From: HXMU1420-13 sp965228545
GTDB taxonomy: Bacteria > Bacteroidota > Rhodothermia > Balneolales > Balneolaceae
NCBI GenBank assembly: GCA_965228545.1
Contig: OZ245822.1
Span: 1,798,001-1,862,000, forward strand
DNA length: 64,000 bases
Direction: 5' to 3'
A program made the position numbers and the translations under genes. This document shows, piece by piece, positions 54,296 to 61,185 of the stretch (its first letter is position 1; each line of letters begins with the position of its first letter). Under the pieces are notes generated by a model. The model did not search any database and was not told the origin of the DNA. It was given only the letters and a program-made list of their open reading frames with translations.

Positions 54296-54321
54296 TTATC
54301 GATCTGAGATTTTCGGTCTTA
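54296..54321 (-). promoter_or_regulatory. Sigma-28 promoter of flagellin copy 1
   Basis: TAAG, 14 bases, ATCGATAA on the minus strand, about 55 bases before the start codon. It matches the TAAG-N14/15-CGATAA pattern shared by all six copies. Confidence 0.8.
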
Positions 54322-54438
54322 AATTCTGAAATCAATTTTTTTTTAATAATTGCATTTTACACCCATTAACCTCACTTTTTTATCGTTTCAAATTCATTCA
54401 TCGGAGGTTTTTCTTTCTGGTTTATTGAATTTTTTCAA

Positions 54439-54471
54439 TAAAAAAACCCTCATCACTTTGAGTAATGAGGG
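54439..54471 (-). terminator. Terminator of flagellin copy 2
   Basis: Stem CCCTCAT / ATGAGGG (54447-54453 and 54465-54471), followed on the minus strand by a T run (complement of 54440-54446). Confidence 0.8.
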
Positions 54472-54501
54472 CTATTCGTTTAGAATGTTTTATTAGATAA
54501 A

Positions 54502-55455
54502 TTATCCAATAAATCCTAGTACTGACTGCGGTCCGTTGTTAGCCTGAGCTAATGCTGAAGTAGCAGTCTGCTGTAAGATCTGCAGTCTCACCGATTCGGA
54601 TTGTTCCTTCGCAAAATCGGTATCCATGATTCTGGATTTCGCTGATTCTGTAGCCGAAATCGACTCACTTAATGTGTCCTCTCTTAAAGAAAGTGAAGAC
54701 TGAGTAATACCAATGGTATTTACGTTTGTAGCCATTGTATCGATAGCTGAATCAACGGCACTGATGAATGCATTAAAGTCAGCCGCGGTTGCTGTAGATG
54801 CGAAGGTAAAGGTACCTTGATCGGAAGCAGTTGCTGCGGTAACAGAAATAGCTCCACCGGAAGCGGCTCCACCACCTGCTGTAGTTGTAGCACCAAGAGA
54901 AGCATCGCCTGAGGCAGCAAATAACTCACCTACATTCACAGCGTTGATGGTTGCAGTGATAGTATCTTCGGCACGTTCACCGGTTTGGAAGGTAAGTGAA
55001 ATAGATCCACTATTGTTCGCACCATTTAACAGCTCGGTATCCTGATAAATAGTTTGATTTGCTATTTCATTAATATCCGATCCAATAGCAGCAAGCTGAT
55101 CGCCAATATATCCACGCTCAGTATCGCCTAAGGTATCGTTAGCAGCTTGTGTTGCCAAGCTTTTCATTTCAATCAAACTGTCCATTACGATATCAAAGCT
55201 TGATTCTGCAATATCCAGTACTGATTTAGCATCGCCTACGTTTTGTAGGGATTGTTCCAGACCGGCCACACGGCTTTTCAATTTTGTTGCAATTGAGTAA
55301 CCCGCTGCGTTGTCTTCTGCTTTATTGATTTGTTTACCGGTTGTTAGTCGCTCTCGGCTGTTTGCCAAGTCACGGTTTACACGGTTAAGTGAAAGTTGTG
55401 CGTCGAGCGACTGCACGTTGGTATTCACTCGGTTTAGATCTCCAAAACTAGCCAT
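54502..55455 (-). CDS. fliC: Flagellin, copy 2 of 6
   Basis: A 317-residue flagellin with the same layout as copy 1 and six amino-acid differences from it. The central Gly/Ser/Thr-rich segment (GATTTAGGGAASGG) is identical, unlike most flagellin families where the centre varies most. Its 5' leader carries GAGCAACATAT and TAAAAAGGTGAA, both found in the candidate antisense RNA as complements. It has its own promoter and terminator, so each copy can be controlled separately. Confidence 0.95.
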   Translation of the reverse strand: MASFGDLNRVNTNVQSLDAQLSLNRVNRDLANSRERLTTGKQINKAEDNAAGYSIATKLKSRVAGLEQSLQNVGDAKSVLDIAESSFDIVMDSLIEMKSLATQAANDTLGDTERGYIGDQLAAIGSDINEIANQTIYQDTELLNGANNSGSISLTFQTGERAEDTITATINAVNVGELFAASGDASLGATTTAGGGAASGGAISVTAATASDQGTFTFASTATAADFNAFISAVDSAIDTMATNVNTIGITQSSLSLREDTLSESISATESAKSRIMDTDFAKEQSESVRLQILQQTATSALAQANNGPQSVLGFIG

Positions 55456-55509
55456 TATGGTTCACCTTTTTATTATTAATATTTACATATGTTGCTCTGG
55501 TTACATCAG

Positions 55510-55535
55510 TTATCGAACCCAAAATTGCCGTCTTA
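55510..55535 (-). promoter_or_regulatory. Sigma-28 promoter of flagellin copy 2
   Basis: TAAG, 14 bases, TTCGATAA on the minus strand, followed by the shared leader block CCAGAGCAACATAT. Confidence 0.82.
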
Positions 55536-55652
55536 AATCGTAAGAGAAAAATATTTTATAAATATGCTAATAATTGATTTAATTAGCCTTAGAAACATAT
55601 TTATGTTGTAAAATATTATATAACTGTACTCATCTATTTTTATACGCTAAAA

Positions 55653-55688
55653 CAAAAAAGCCCTTATCACTGTTACGTAATAAGGGCT
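55653..55688 (-). terminator. Terminator of flagellin copy 3
   Basis: Nine-base stem AGCCCTTAT / ATAAGGGCT (55659-55667 and 55680-55688) followed by Ts on the minus strand (complement of 55654-55659). Confidence 0.82.
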
Positions 55689-55714
55689 ATTCGTAAAACT
55701 AATTATTAGATAAA

Positions 55715-56668
55715 TTATCCAATAAATCCTAGTACAGATTGCGGACCGTTATTCGCCTGAGCTAAGGCTGAAGTTGCGGTCTGCTGCAAGATCTGTAGTC
55801 GCACCGATTCGGACTGCTCTTTCGCGAAGTCGGTATCCATTATTCTGGATTTCGCAGACTCAGATGCTGAAATCGACTCACTCAATGTATCTTCTCTAAG
55901 AGAAAGCGAAGATTGAGTGATACCAATTGTATTTACATTGGTTGCCATAGTGTCGATGGCTGAATCAACAGCGCTAATAAAGTTATTGAAATCAGCGGCA
56001 GTTGCTGTTGTCGCGAAGGTAAAGGTACCTTGATCGGAAGCAGTTGCTGCAGTTACAGAGATTGCTCCACCACTAGCTGAAGCGCCACCGGCTGTGGTTG
56101 TCGCACCAAGAGAAGCATCGCCTGAGGCAGCAAATAACTCACCAACATTAACCGCATTTACAGTCGCTGTAATAGTGTCTTGAGCTCGCTCACCGGTTTG
56201 GAAAGTAAGAGAAATTGAACCACTGTTATTTGAACCATTCAAGAGTTCAGTATCCTGATAGATGGTTTGATTTGCGATTTCATTGATGTCTGATCCGATA
56301 GCGGCAATTTGATCGCCAATATATCCACGCTCGGTATCGCCGAGGGTGTCGTTGGCAGCTTGAGTGGCCAGACTTTTCATTTCGATAAGGCTGTCCATTA
56401 CAACATCAAAACTTGATTCTGCAATATCCAATACTGATTTAGCATCGCCTACATTCTGAAGGGATTGTTCCAGACCGGCCACACGGCTTTTCAATTTTGT
56501 TGCAATTGAGTACCCTGCTGCGTTGTCTTCTGCTTTATTAATTTGTTTACCCGTAGTTAGTCGTTCACGGCTGTTTGCCAGGTCTCGGTTTACACGGTTA
56601 AGTGAAAGTTGTGCGTCGAGCGACTGCACGTTGGTATTCACTCGGTTTAAATCTCCAAAACTAGCCAT
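55715..56668 (-). CDS. fliC: Flagellin, copy 3 of 6
   Basis: A 317-residue flagellin. Compared with copy 2 it has about ten changes, most in the central part (AGGASASGG for AGGGAASGG; FATTATAADFNNF; GSNNSG; RAQDTITATVN). D0/D1 ends are unchanged. The leader contains GAGCAACACA and ATAAAAGGTGAAC ahead of the ATG. The order of use in the filament is not visible from sequence. Confidence 0.95.
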   Translation of the reverse strand: MASFGDLNRVNTNVQSLDAQLSLNRVNRDLANSRERLTTGKQINKAEDNAAGYSIATKLKSRVAGLEQSLQNVGDAKSVLDIAESSFDVVMDSLIEMKSLATQAANDTLGDTERGYIGDQIAAIGSDINEIANQTIYQDTELLNGSNNSGSISLTFQTGERAQDTITATVNAVNVGELFAASGDASLGATTTAGGASASGGAISVTAATASDQGTFTFATTATAADFNNFISAVDSAIDTMATNVNTIGITQSSLSLREDTLSESISASESAKSRIMDTDFAKEQSESVRLQILQQTATSALAQANNGPQSVLGFIG

Positions 56669-56722
56669 AGGAGTTCACCTTTTATAGTTTGTTATAATTA
56701 TTGTGTTGCTCGGTTACATCAA

Positions 56723-56748
56723 TTATCGAACTCAAAAAGTCACTCTTA
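56723..56748 (-). promoter_or_regulatory. Sigma-28 promoter of flagellin copy 3
   Basis: TAAG, 14 bases, TTCGATAA on the minus strand. Confidence 0.82.
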
Positions 56749-56864
56749 ATCTTTCAGAAAAATAAATATCAGCAATCGCACTTTAACTGTTAATACACAA
56801 GTTGTGATGATTAAGATGCCCAAACTGTTTATTGAACTCACTAATTCTGCCAAAACTATGGGTA

Positions 56865-56899
56865 TAAAAAAGCCATGCACTGAAACTCAATGCATGGCT
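56865..56899 (-). terminator. Terminator of flagellin copy 4
   Basis: Nine-base perfect stem AGCCATGCA / TGCATGGCT (56871-56879 and 56891-56899); T-rich on the minus strand (complement of 56865-56871). Confidence 0.82.
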
Positions 56900-56919
56900 G
56901 TAAACTAAATCGGTTGCTC

Positions 56920-57870
56920 TTAGATAAATCCAAGTACCGACTGTGGACCGTTATTTGCCTGAGCTAATGCTGAGGTAGCGGTCTGCTGCAGAATCTGTAA
57001 TCGTACTGATTCTGATTGTTCTTTTGCGAAGTCAGTATCCATTATCCTGGATTTAGCAGATTCCGTTGCGGAAATAGACTCTGACAACGTGTCCTCTCTT
57101 AATGAAAGGGAAGATTGTGTAATACCAATGGTATTTACATTAGTAGCCATCGTATCAATGGCCGAATCAACCGCGCTGATAAAATTGTTGAAATCAGCAG
57201 AAGTTGCGGTAGATGCGAAGGTAAAGGTACCTTGATCGGATGCAGTTGCTGCGGTAACAGAAATAGCTCCACCCGAAGCGGCTCCACCACCGGCTGTAGT
57301 TGTAGCTCCTAAAGAAGCGTCGCCCGATGCGGCAAATAACTCACCAACATTAACCGCGTTGATGGTTGCAGTAATCGTATCTTCTGCTCGCTCACCGGTT
57401 TGGAAAGTAAGAGAGATAGAACCACTGTTATTTGCACCGTTCAATAGTTCGGTATCTTGATAAATGGTTTGATTTGCTACTTCATTAATATCGTTTCCGA
57501 TGGCAGCAATCTGATCGCCAATATATCCACGCTCGGTATCACCCAGCGTATCGTTCGAAGCCTGAGTAGCCAGGCTTTTCATTTCGATCAAGCTATCCAT
57601 TACAACATCAAAACTGGATTCTGCGATGTCTAATACAGACTTAGCATCTCCAACGTTTTGTAATGATTGCTCCAGACCTGCCACGCGGCTTTTCAATTTA
57701 GTTGCAATTGAATAACCAGCAGCGTTGTCTTCTGCTTTATTGATTTGTTTACCGGTAGTTAAACGCTCACGGCTATTAGCCAAATCGCGATTTACTCGGT
57801 TTAGTGAGAGTTGTGCATCTAATGATTGCACATTGGTATTCACTCGGTTTAGATCTCCAAAACTTGCCAT
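56920..57870 (-). CDS. fliC: Flagellin, copy 4 of 6
   Basis: A 316-residue flagellin, lacking the final Gly of copies 1-3. Distinguishing changes are QASNDTLG, IGNDINEVANQ and STATSADFNNF. Its leader (57872-57902) is the closest match to the reverse complement in the wecE 3' region: 29 of 30 positions with one one-base gap, ending directly before the start codon. This makes it the leading target for the candidate antisense RNA. Confidence 0.95.
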   Translation of the reverse strand: MASFGDLNRVNTNVQSLDAQLSLNRVNRDLANSRERLTTGKQINKAEDNAAGYSIATKLKSRVAGLEQSLQNVGDAKSVLDIAESSFDVVMDSLIEMKSLATQASNDTLGDTERGYIGDQIAAIGNDINEVANQTIYQDTELLNGANNSGSISLTFQTGERAEDTITATINAVNVGELFAASGDASLGATTTAGGGAASGGAISVTAATASDQGTFTFASTATSADFNNFISAVDSAIDTMATNVNTIGITQSSLSLREDTLSESISATESAKSRIMDTDFAKEQSESVRLQILQQTATSALAQANNGPQSVLGFI

Positions 57871-57913
57871 TATTTCACCTTTTTATTTTATATATGTTGC
57901 TTTGGTGATTAGC

Positions 57914-57939
57914 TTATCGAACTGAATAAATGATTCTTA
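57914..57939 (-). promoter_or_regulatory. Sigma-28 promoter of flagellin copy 4
   Basis: TAAG, 14 bases, TTCGATAA on the minus strand. Confidence 0.82.
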
Positions 57940-58035
57940 AATATTTTCTATAAAAATTCATCATTTTTTTGAAATATAATTGAATTTTCTCGATCAATTA
58001 TATCAACTACTTATTAAGTTTTATTATACGATTAA

Positions 58036-58072
58036 ACAAAAAAATCCCACACCATAAATGGCGTAGGATTTT
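58036..58072 (-). terminator. Terminator of flagellin copy 5
   Basis: Fourteen-base-pair stem between 58041-58054 and 58059-58072 (AAAATCC with GGATTTT at the base, two wobble pairs in the middle), four-base loop, T run on the minus strand. Confidence 0.87.
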
Positions 58073-58105
58073 ATTAATAAAATTGATTTATTTTAGTATC
58101 GTAGA

Positions 58106-59056
58106 CTAGATAAATCCAAGTACAGATTGTGGACCGTTATTCGCCTGAGCTAATGCTGAGGTAGCGGTTTGTTGCAGAATTTGAAGTCGAATTGATTCGG
58201 ATTGCTCCTTAGCAAAATCGGTATCTAAAATTCTGGATTTAGCAGATTCGGTAGCTGAGATTGATTCAGACAGCGTATCTTCTCTCAAAGAAAGCGATTT
58301 CTGAGTAATACCAATCGTGTTTACATTACCCGCCATCGTATCGATGGCTGAATCTACTGCACTGATAAAGCTATTGAAATCTTCGGAAGTAGCCGTAGAT
58401 GCGAAGGTAAAGGTACCTTGATCTGAAGCCGTAGCAGCAGTTACCGAAATGGCACCACCTGAAGCGGCTCCACCACCGGCGGTGGTTGTTGCACCTAGCG
58501 ATGCATCACCCGAGGCAGCAAATAGCTCACCAACATTTACAGCGGCTATGTTTGCGGTAATCGTATCCTGTGCTCGTTCACCTACCTGAAAGGTTAGGCT
58601 TACACTGCCAGAATTATTCGTTCCATTCAGAAGTTCAACTTCCTGATAAATGGTTTGATTAGCTACTTCGTTGATATCGTTTCCGATGGCAGCAATTTGA
58701 TCGCCAATGTAACCACGCTCGGTGTCACCCAGCGTATCGTTGGCAGCCTGAGTAGCCAGGCTTTTCATTTCGATCAAACTATCCATCACGATATCATTAC
58801 TCGCTTCCGCGATATCGAGTACAGATTTAGCATCTCCTACGTTTTGTAGTGATTGCTCTAATCCTGCAACGCGACTGCTAAGCTTAGTCGCAATTGAATA
58901 TCCAGCTGAATTATCTTCAGCTTTATTTATACGTAGACCTGTTGTTAGCCTTTCACGGCTATTGGCGAGATCACGATTAACTCTATTGAGTGAAAGCTGT
59001 GCGTCTAGCGACTGCACGTTGGTATTCACCCTGTTAAGATCTCCAAAACTTGCCAT
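58106..59056 (-). CDS. fliC: Flagellin, copy 5 of 6 (divergent)
   Basis: A 316-residue flagellin more diverged than copies 1-4: TTGLRINKAEDNS, KLSSRVAG, AEASNDIVM, EVELLNGTNNSGSVSLTFQVGERAQDTITANIAAVN and QKSLSLRED. The centre GATTTAGGGAASGG is still unchanged. The -35/-10 spacing of its promoter is one base longer than that of its neighbours, which could make expression differ. An AGAGGTGA ribosome site precedes the ATG. Confidence 0.95.
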   Translation of the reverse strand: MASFGDLNRVNTNVQSLDAQLSLNRVNRDLANSRERLTTGLRINKAEDNSAGYSIATKLSSRVAGLEQSLQNVGDAKSVLDIAEASNDIVMDSLIEMKSLATQAANDTLGDTERGYIGDQIAAIGNDINEVANQTIYQEVELLNGTNNSGSVSLTFQVGERAQDTITANIAAVNVGELFAASGDASLGATTTAGGGAASGGAISVTAATASDQGTFTFASTATSEDFNSFISAVDSAIDTMAGNVNTIGITQKSLSLREDTLSESISATESAKSRILDTDFAKEQSESIRLQILQQTATSALAQANNGPQSVLGFI

Positions 59057-59106
59057 ATTATTTCACCTCTTGTTTTATTTCTGAAATACATTGCTTGGTG
59101 AAATTT

Positions 59107-59133
59107 TTATCGAGGATGAAAAAAACGATCTTA
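59107..59133 (-). promoter_or_regulatory. Sigma-28 promoter of flagellin copy 5
   Basis: TAAG, 15 bases, CTCGATAA on the minus strand; one base longer spacing than the other five. Confidence 0.77.
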
Positions 59134-59267
59134 AATCGAACTAAAAAAAATAATTCGATCCATTTCACGGGCTAGTATTCCAAATTTAACAAGGGCTTAA
59201 ATACGCGAGTCAATTCGAAATCAGAAAAAAAAGATTTTAGAAAAGTAAAATTCCTGCGCGCAAAAAT

Positions 59268-59291
59268 TGCCCGAATTGAAAAATCCGGGCA
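59268..59291. terminator. Second hairpin downstream of flagellin copy 6
   Basis: Stem TGCCCG / CGGGCA (59268-59273 and 59286-59291), with T-rich flanks on both strands. It lies downstream of the main terminator of copy 6 and may act as a backup. Confidence 0.6.
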
Positions 59292-59316
59292 TTTTCACTT
59301 AAAAGGACGGGTGGTA

Positions 59317-59373
59317 ATAAAAAGTCTAGAAAACCATACCCTCCGGTCAGGACAAGTATGGATTTTCTAGTCT
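59317..59373 (-). terminator. Main terminator of flagellin copy 6
   Basis: A long stem between 59323-59339 and 59356-59373 (CCATAC / GTATGG at the top, AGTCTAGAAAA side with one bulged base), T-rich on the minus strand. Confidence 0.75.
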
Positions 59374-59385
59374 ACGTTGCTTGAA

Positions 59386-60342
59386 TTACTGGCCTAAGAA
59401 TCCAAGTACCGCTTGCGGACCGTTGTTAGCCTGGGCTAAGGCTGAAGTCGCAGTTTGCTGCAAGATCTGAAGTCTTACAGTTTCGGCCTGTTCTTTGGCA
59501 AAGTCGGTATCCATGATTCGGCTCTTCGCAGATTCGTTTGCCGAGATCGACTCAGATAGAGTTTCTTCTCTTAGAGATAGTGAAGACTGAGTGATACCAA
59601 TTTGATTCACATTTTCTGCCATGGAATCGATTGCTGAATCGATAGCAGTTATGAAAGCGTTGAAATCGGCGCCTGTTGCTGTAGATGCGAAGGTAAAAGT
59701 ACCTTGATCGGAAGCTGTAGCAGCAGTGACAGAAATTGCGCCACCTGAAGCGGCTCCACCACCGGCTGTGGTAGTTGCACCGAGAGATGCGTCGCCGGAT
59801 GCTGCAAATAATTCGCCGATATTTACTGCATTAATAGTAGCAGTGATAGTGTCTTCTTGTCGCTCTCCGGTTTGGAAGGTTAGTGAAATACTTCCTGAGT
59901 TGTCTACACCATTTAACAGGTTCTGATCTTGATAAATGGTTTGGTTTGCGATCTCATTAATATCAGAGCCGATGGCCTGAATCTGATCACCGATATATCC
60001 ACGCTCGGTTGAGCCTAAAGTGTCGTTGGCAGCTTGAGTAGCTAGGGCCTTCATTTCGATCAAGCTATCCATTACAATGTCGAAGCTTGATTCTGCGATG
60101 TCTAATACAGACTTTGCATCACTTACATTTTGTAGAGATTGCTCGAGTCCGGCTACTCTACTTTTTAATTTAGTTGCGATCGAATAACCGGCTGCGTTGT
60201 CTTCTGCTCGGTTGATCTTGCTGCCAGTAGTTAAGCGCTCCTGGCTGTTTGCTAAGCTGCGGTTAATTCGGTTAAGAGATAACTGCGCGTCGATTGATTG
60301 AACATTTGTTCCTACTCTGTTTAAATCTCCAAAGCTTGCCAT
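59386..60342 (-). CDS. fliC: Flagellin, copy 6 of 6 (most divergent)
   Basis: A 318-residue flagellin ending in GQ. It departs from the others at the N-terminus (RVGTNVQSIDAQLSLNRINRSLANSQERLTTGSKINRAED) and in MKALATQ, TERGYIGDQIQAIG and EQAETVRLQ. The central GATTTAGGGAASGG is retained. Its leader (with TTGGTGATTTACT before the ATG) lacks the GCAACAT block and the AAAAGGTGAA core, so it would escape the antisense pairing proposed for the other copies. It may be the first-made or minor subunit (inference). Confidence 0.95.
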   Translation of the reverse strand: MASFGDLNRVGTNVQSIDAQLSLNRINRSLANSQERLTTGSKINRAEDNAAGYSIATKLKSRVAGLEQSLQNVSDAKSVLDIAESSFDIVMDSLIEMKALATQAANDTLGSTERGYIGDQIQAIGSDINEIANQTIYQDQNLLNGVDNSGSISLTFQTGERQEDTITATINAVNIGELFAASGDASLGATTTAGGGAASGGAISVTAATASDQGTFTFASTATGADFNAFITAIDSAIDSMAENVNQIGITQSSLSLREETLSESISANESAKSRIMDTDFAKEQAETVRLQILQQTATSALAQANNGPQAVLGFLGQ

Positions 60343-60410
60343 AGTAAATCACCAATATAGTTTAGTTGTTGTGTAAATAGTTAGATAATTGCATACGTTA
60401 GTTGATAGAG

Positions 60411-60436
60411 TTATCGAGCGGGAATGGACGGTCTTA
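60411..60436 (-). promoter_or_regulatory. Sigma-28 promoter of flagellin copy 6
   Basis: TAAG, 14 bases, CTCGATAA on the minus strand, about 70 bases before the start codon. Confidence 0.8.
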
Positions 60437-60647
60437 AATCATCGACTTAAATTTTTTTCGAATATTTTTTTAAAGCCCCTTTTTCTTCGTTTTTGATATT
60501 ATAAACGGCGATTTTAGCTAAAATTTAATTTCACTTTTTATTCAAAAAATGCAGGAATTGAATTTTTTTTAGCCGAAAACATCGATTTCTGAGCGTGGAT
60601 TTTTTTACGGGTTTTCAGTTTTATTTTATCGGAAATATTAAGGGACT
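60437..60647. other. AT-rich stretch without a recognisable gene
   Basis: Upstream of the flagellin copy 6 promoter. It consists of A- and T-runs with no credible frame or hairpin terminator. The A/T tracts could act as an upstream promoter element; nothing else is seen. Confidence 0.5.
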
Positions 60648-60673
60648 TTTTGTGCTGCCACTAAAGCACAAAA
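60648..60673. repeat. REP-like inverted repeat
   Basis: Perfect nine-base arms TTTTGTGCT and AGCACAAAA around GCCACTAA. No T-tract follows on either strand, so it does not look like a terminator. Confidence 0.55.
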
Positions 60674-60734
60674 TCACGAAGGTTTGAAGTGCTGGTTGTA
60701 CGAATAAAAATGACGATCAAAGCAAGAACCAACC

Positions 60735-60790
60735 ATTCGTAATTCGAAAATTTACATTCGCAAATTCGTAATTCTTCGATGTTCGATTGT
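60735..60790. repeat. Degenerate attcgtaattc-type repeat
   Basis: ATTCGTAATTC occurs twice with further ATTCG and TTCGATG units between and after. The same words recur at 61026-61069 and 43853-43866. Confidence 0.5.
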
Positions 60791-60824
60791 TTTTAATCAA
60801 CGGAGCTTTAACGTAGTTGATCGA

Positions 60825-60885
60825 TTGTTCCACAACATTACGCTGGACTAAAGTCCTCGCTTGTTTATGTTCGAGATCGATTCTA
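60825..60885. repeat. Dispersed 61-nt repeat, copy B
   Basis: Matches 43650-43710 at 52 of 61 positions without gaps. Its centre GGACTAAAGTCC forms a five-pair hairpin with a two-base top in DNA terms. Just before it, ATCAAC and GTTGAT (60796-60822) form another inverted pair. Confidence 0.75.
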
Positions 60886-61025
60886 GTGTTCAGAACACAT
60901 ATTCCGTTATTGTCCTGATAAATTTATCATTGATGATTTATTAATCGAGCAGATTAAGTTGTATAAACTTTAAAAAAGAGGCTTATAAGTTGGATGTATA
61001 TGAAGTGTTAAATAGACGCCTACAA

Positions 61026-61069
61026 TTCGTACCTCGTAATTCTACATTCGCCTATTCGTAACTCTACGA
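61026..61069. repeat. Second attcgtaattc-type tract
   Basis: Contains TTCGTACCTCGTAATTC and ATTCGCCTATTCGTAACTC, like the text at 60735-60790. It ends a few bases before the U-tract of the wecE terminator. Confidence 0.45.
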
Positions 61070-61076
61070 TTTTTTC

Positions 61077-61111
61077 AAAAAAAAACGCCTCCACATTTCC
61101 ATGTCGAGGCG
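61077..61111 (-). terminator. Rho-independent terminator of the wecE transcript
   Basis: Stem CGCCTC / GAGGCG (61086-61091 and 61106-61111), continued by ACAT / ATGT after one mismatch, and nine Ts on the minus strand (complement of 61077-61085). Confidence 0.88.
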
Positions 61112-61185
61112 ATTCAAGCAACATATTTAAAATAAAAGGTGAAATCGGTGTCCCGATCTACCAGTACTGTTTGCACAGTTTCTTG
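61077..61185 (-). ncRNA. Candidate 3'UTR-derived antisense RNA against flagellin leaders
   Basis: Minus-strand RNA after the wecE stop codon. In order: hairpin ACTGT-gcaa-ACAGT (61165-61178), hairpin ATCGG-gaca-CCGAT (61144-61157), an unstructured A/U-rich stretch complementary to flagellin leaders (61116-61145), and a terminator stem (61086-61111) with nine Us. The stretch covers the leader of flagellin copy 4 from just after the transcription start to just before the start codon, including UUCACCUUUU against the AAAAGGUGAA ribosome site. This is the architecture of a trans-acting small RNA. No separate promoter was recognised, so release by processing of wecE mRNA is assumed. A decayed inverted leader is the alternative. 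Confidence 0.5.

Noticed and set aside
53287..60342. Flagellin cluster as a mobile or phage-derived array
   Set aside because: No integrase, transposase, tRNA or attachment repeat flanks it, and codon use resembles the neighbours; tandem duplication is simpler.
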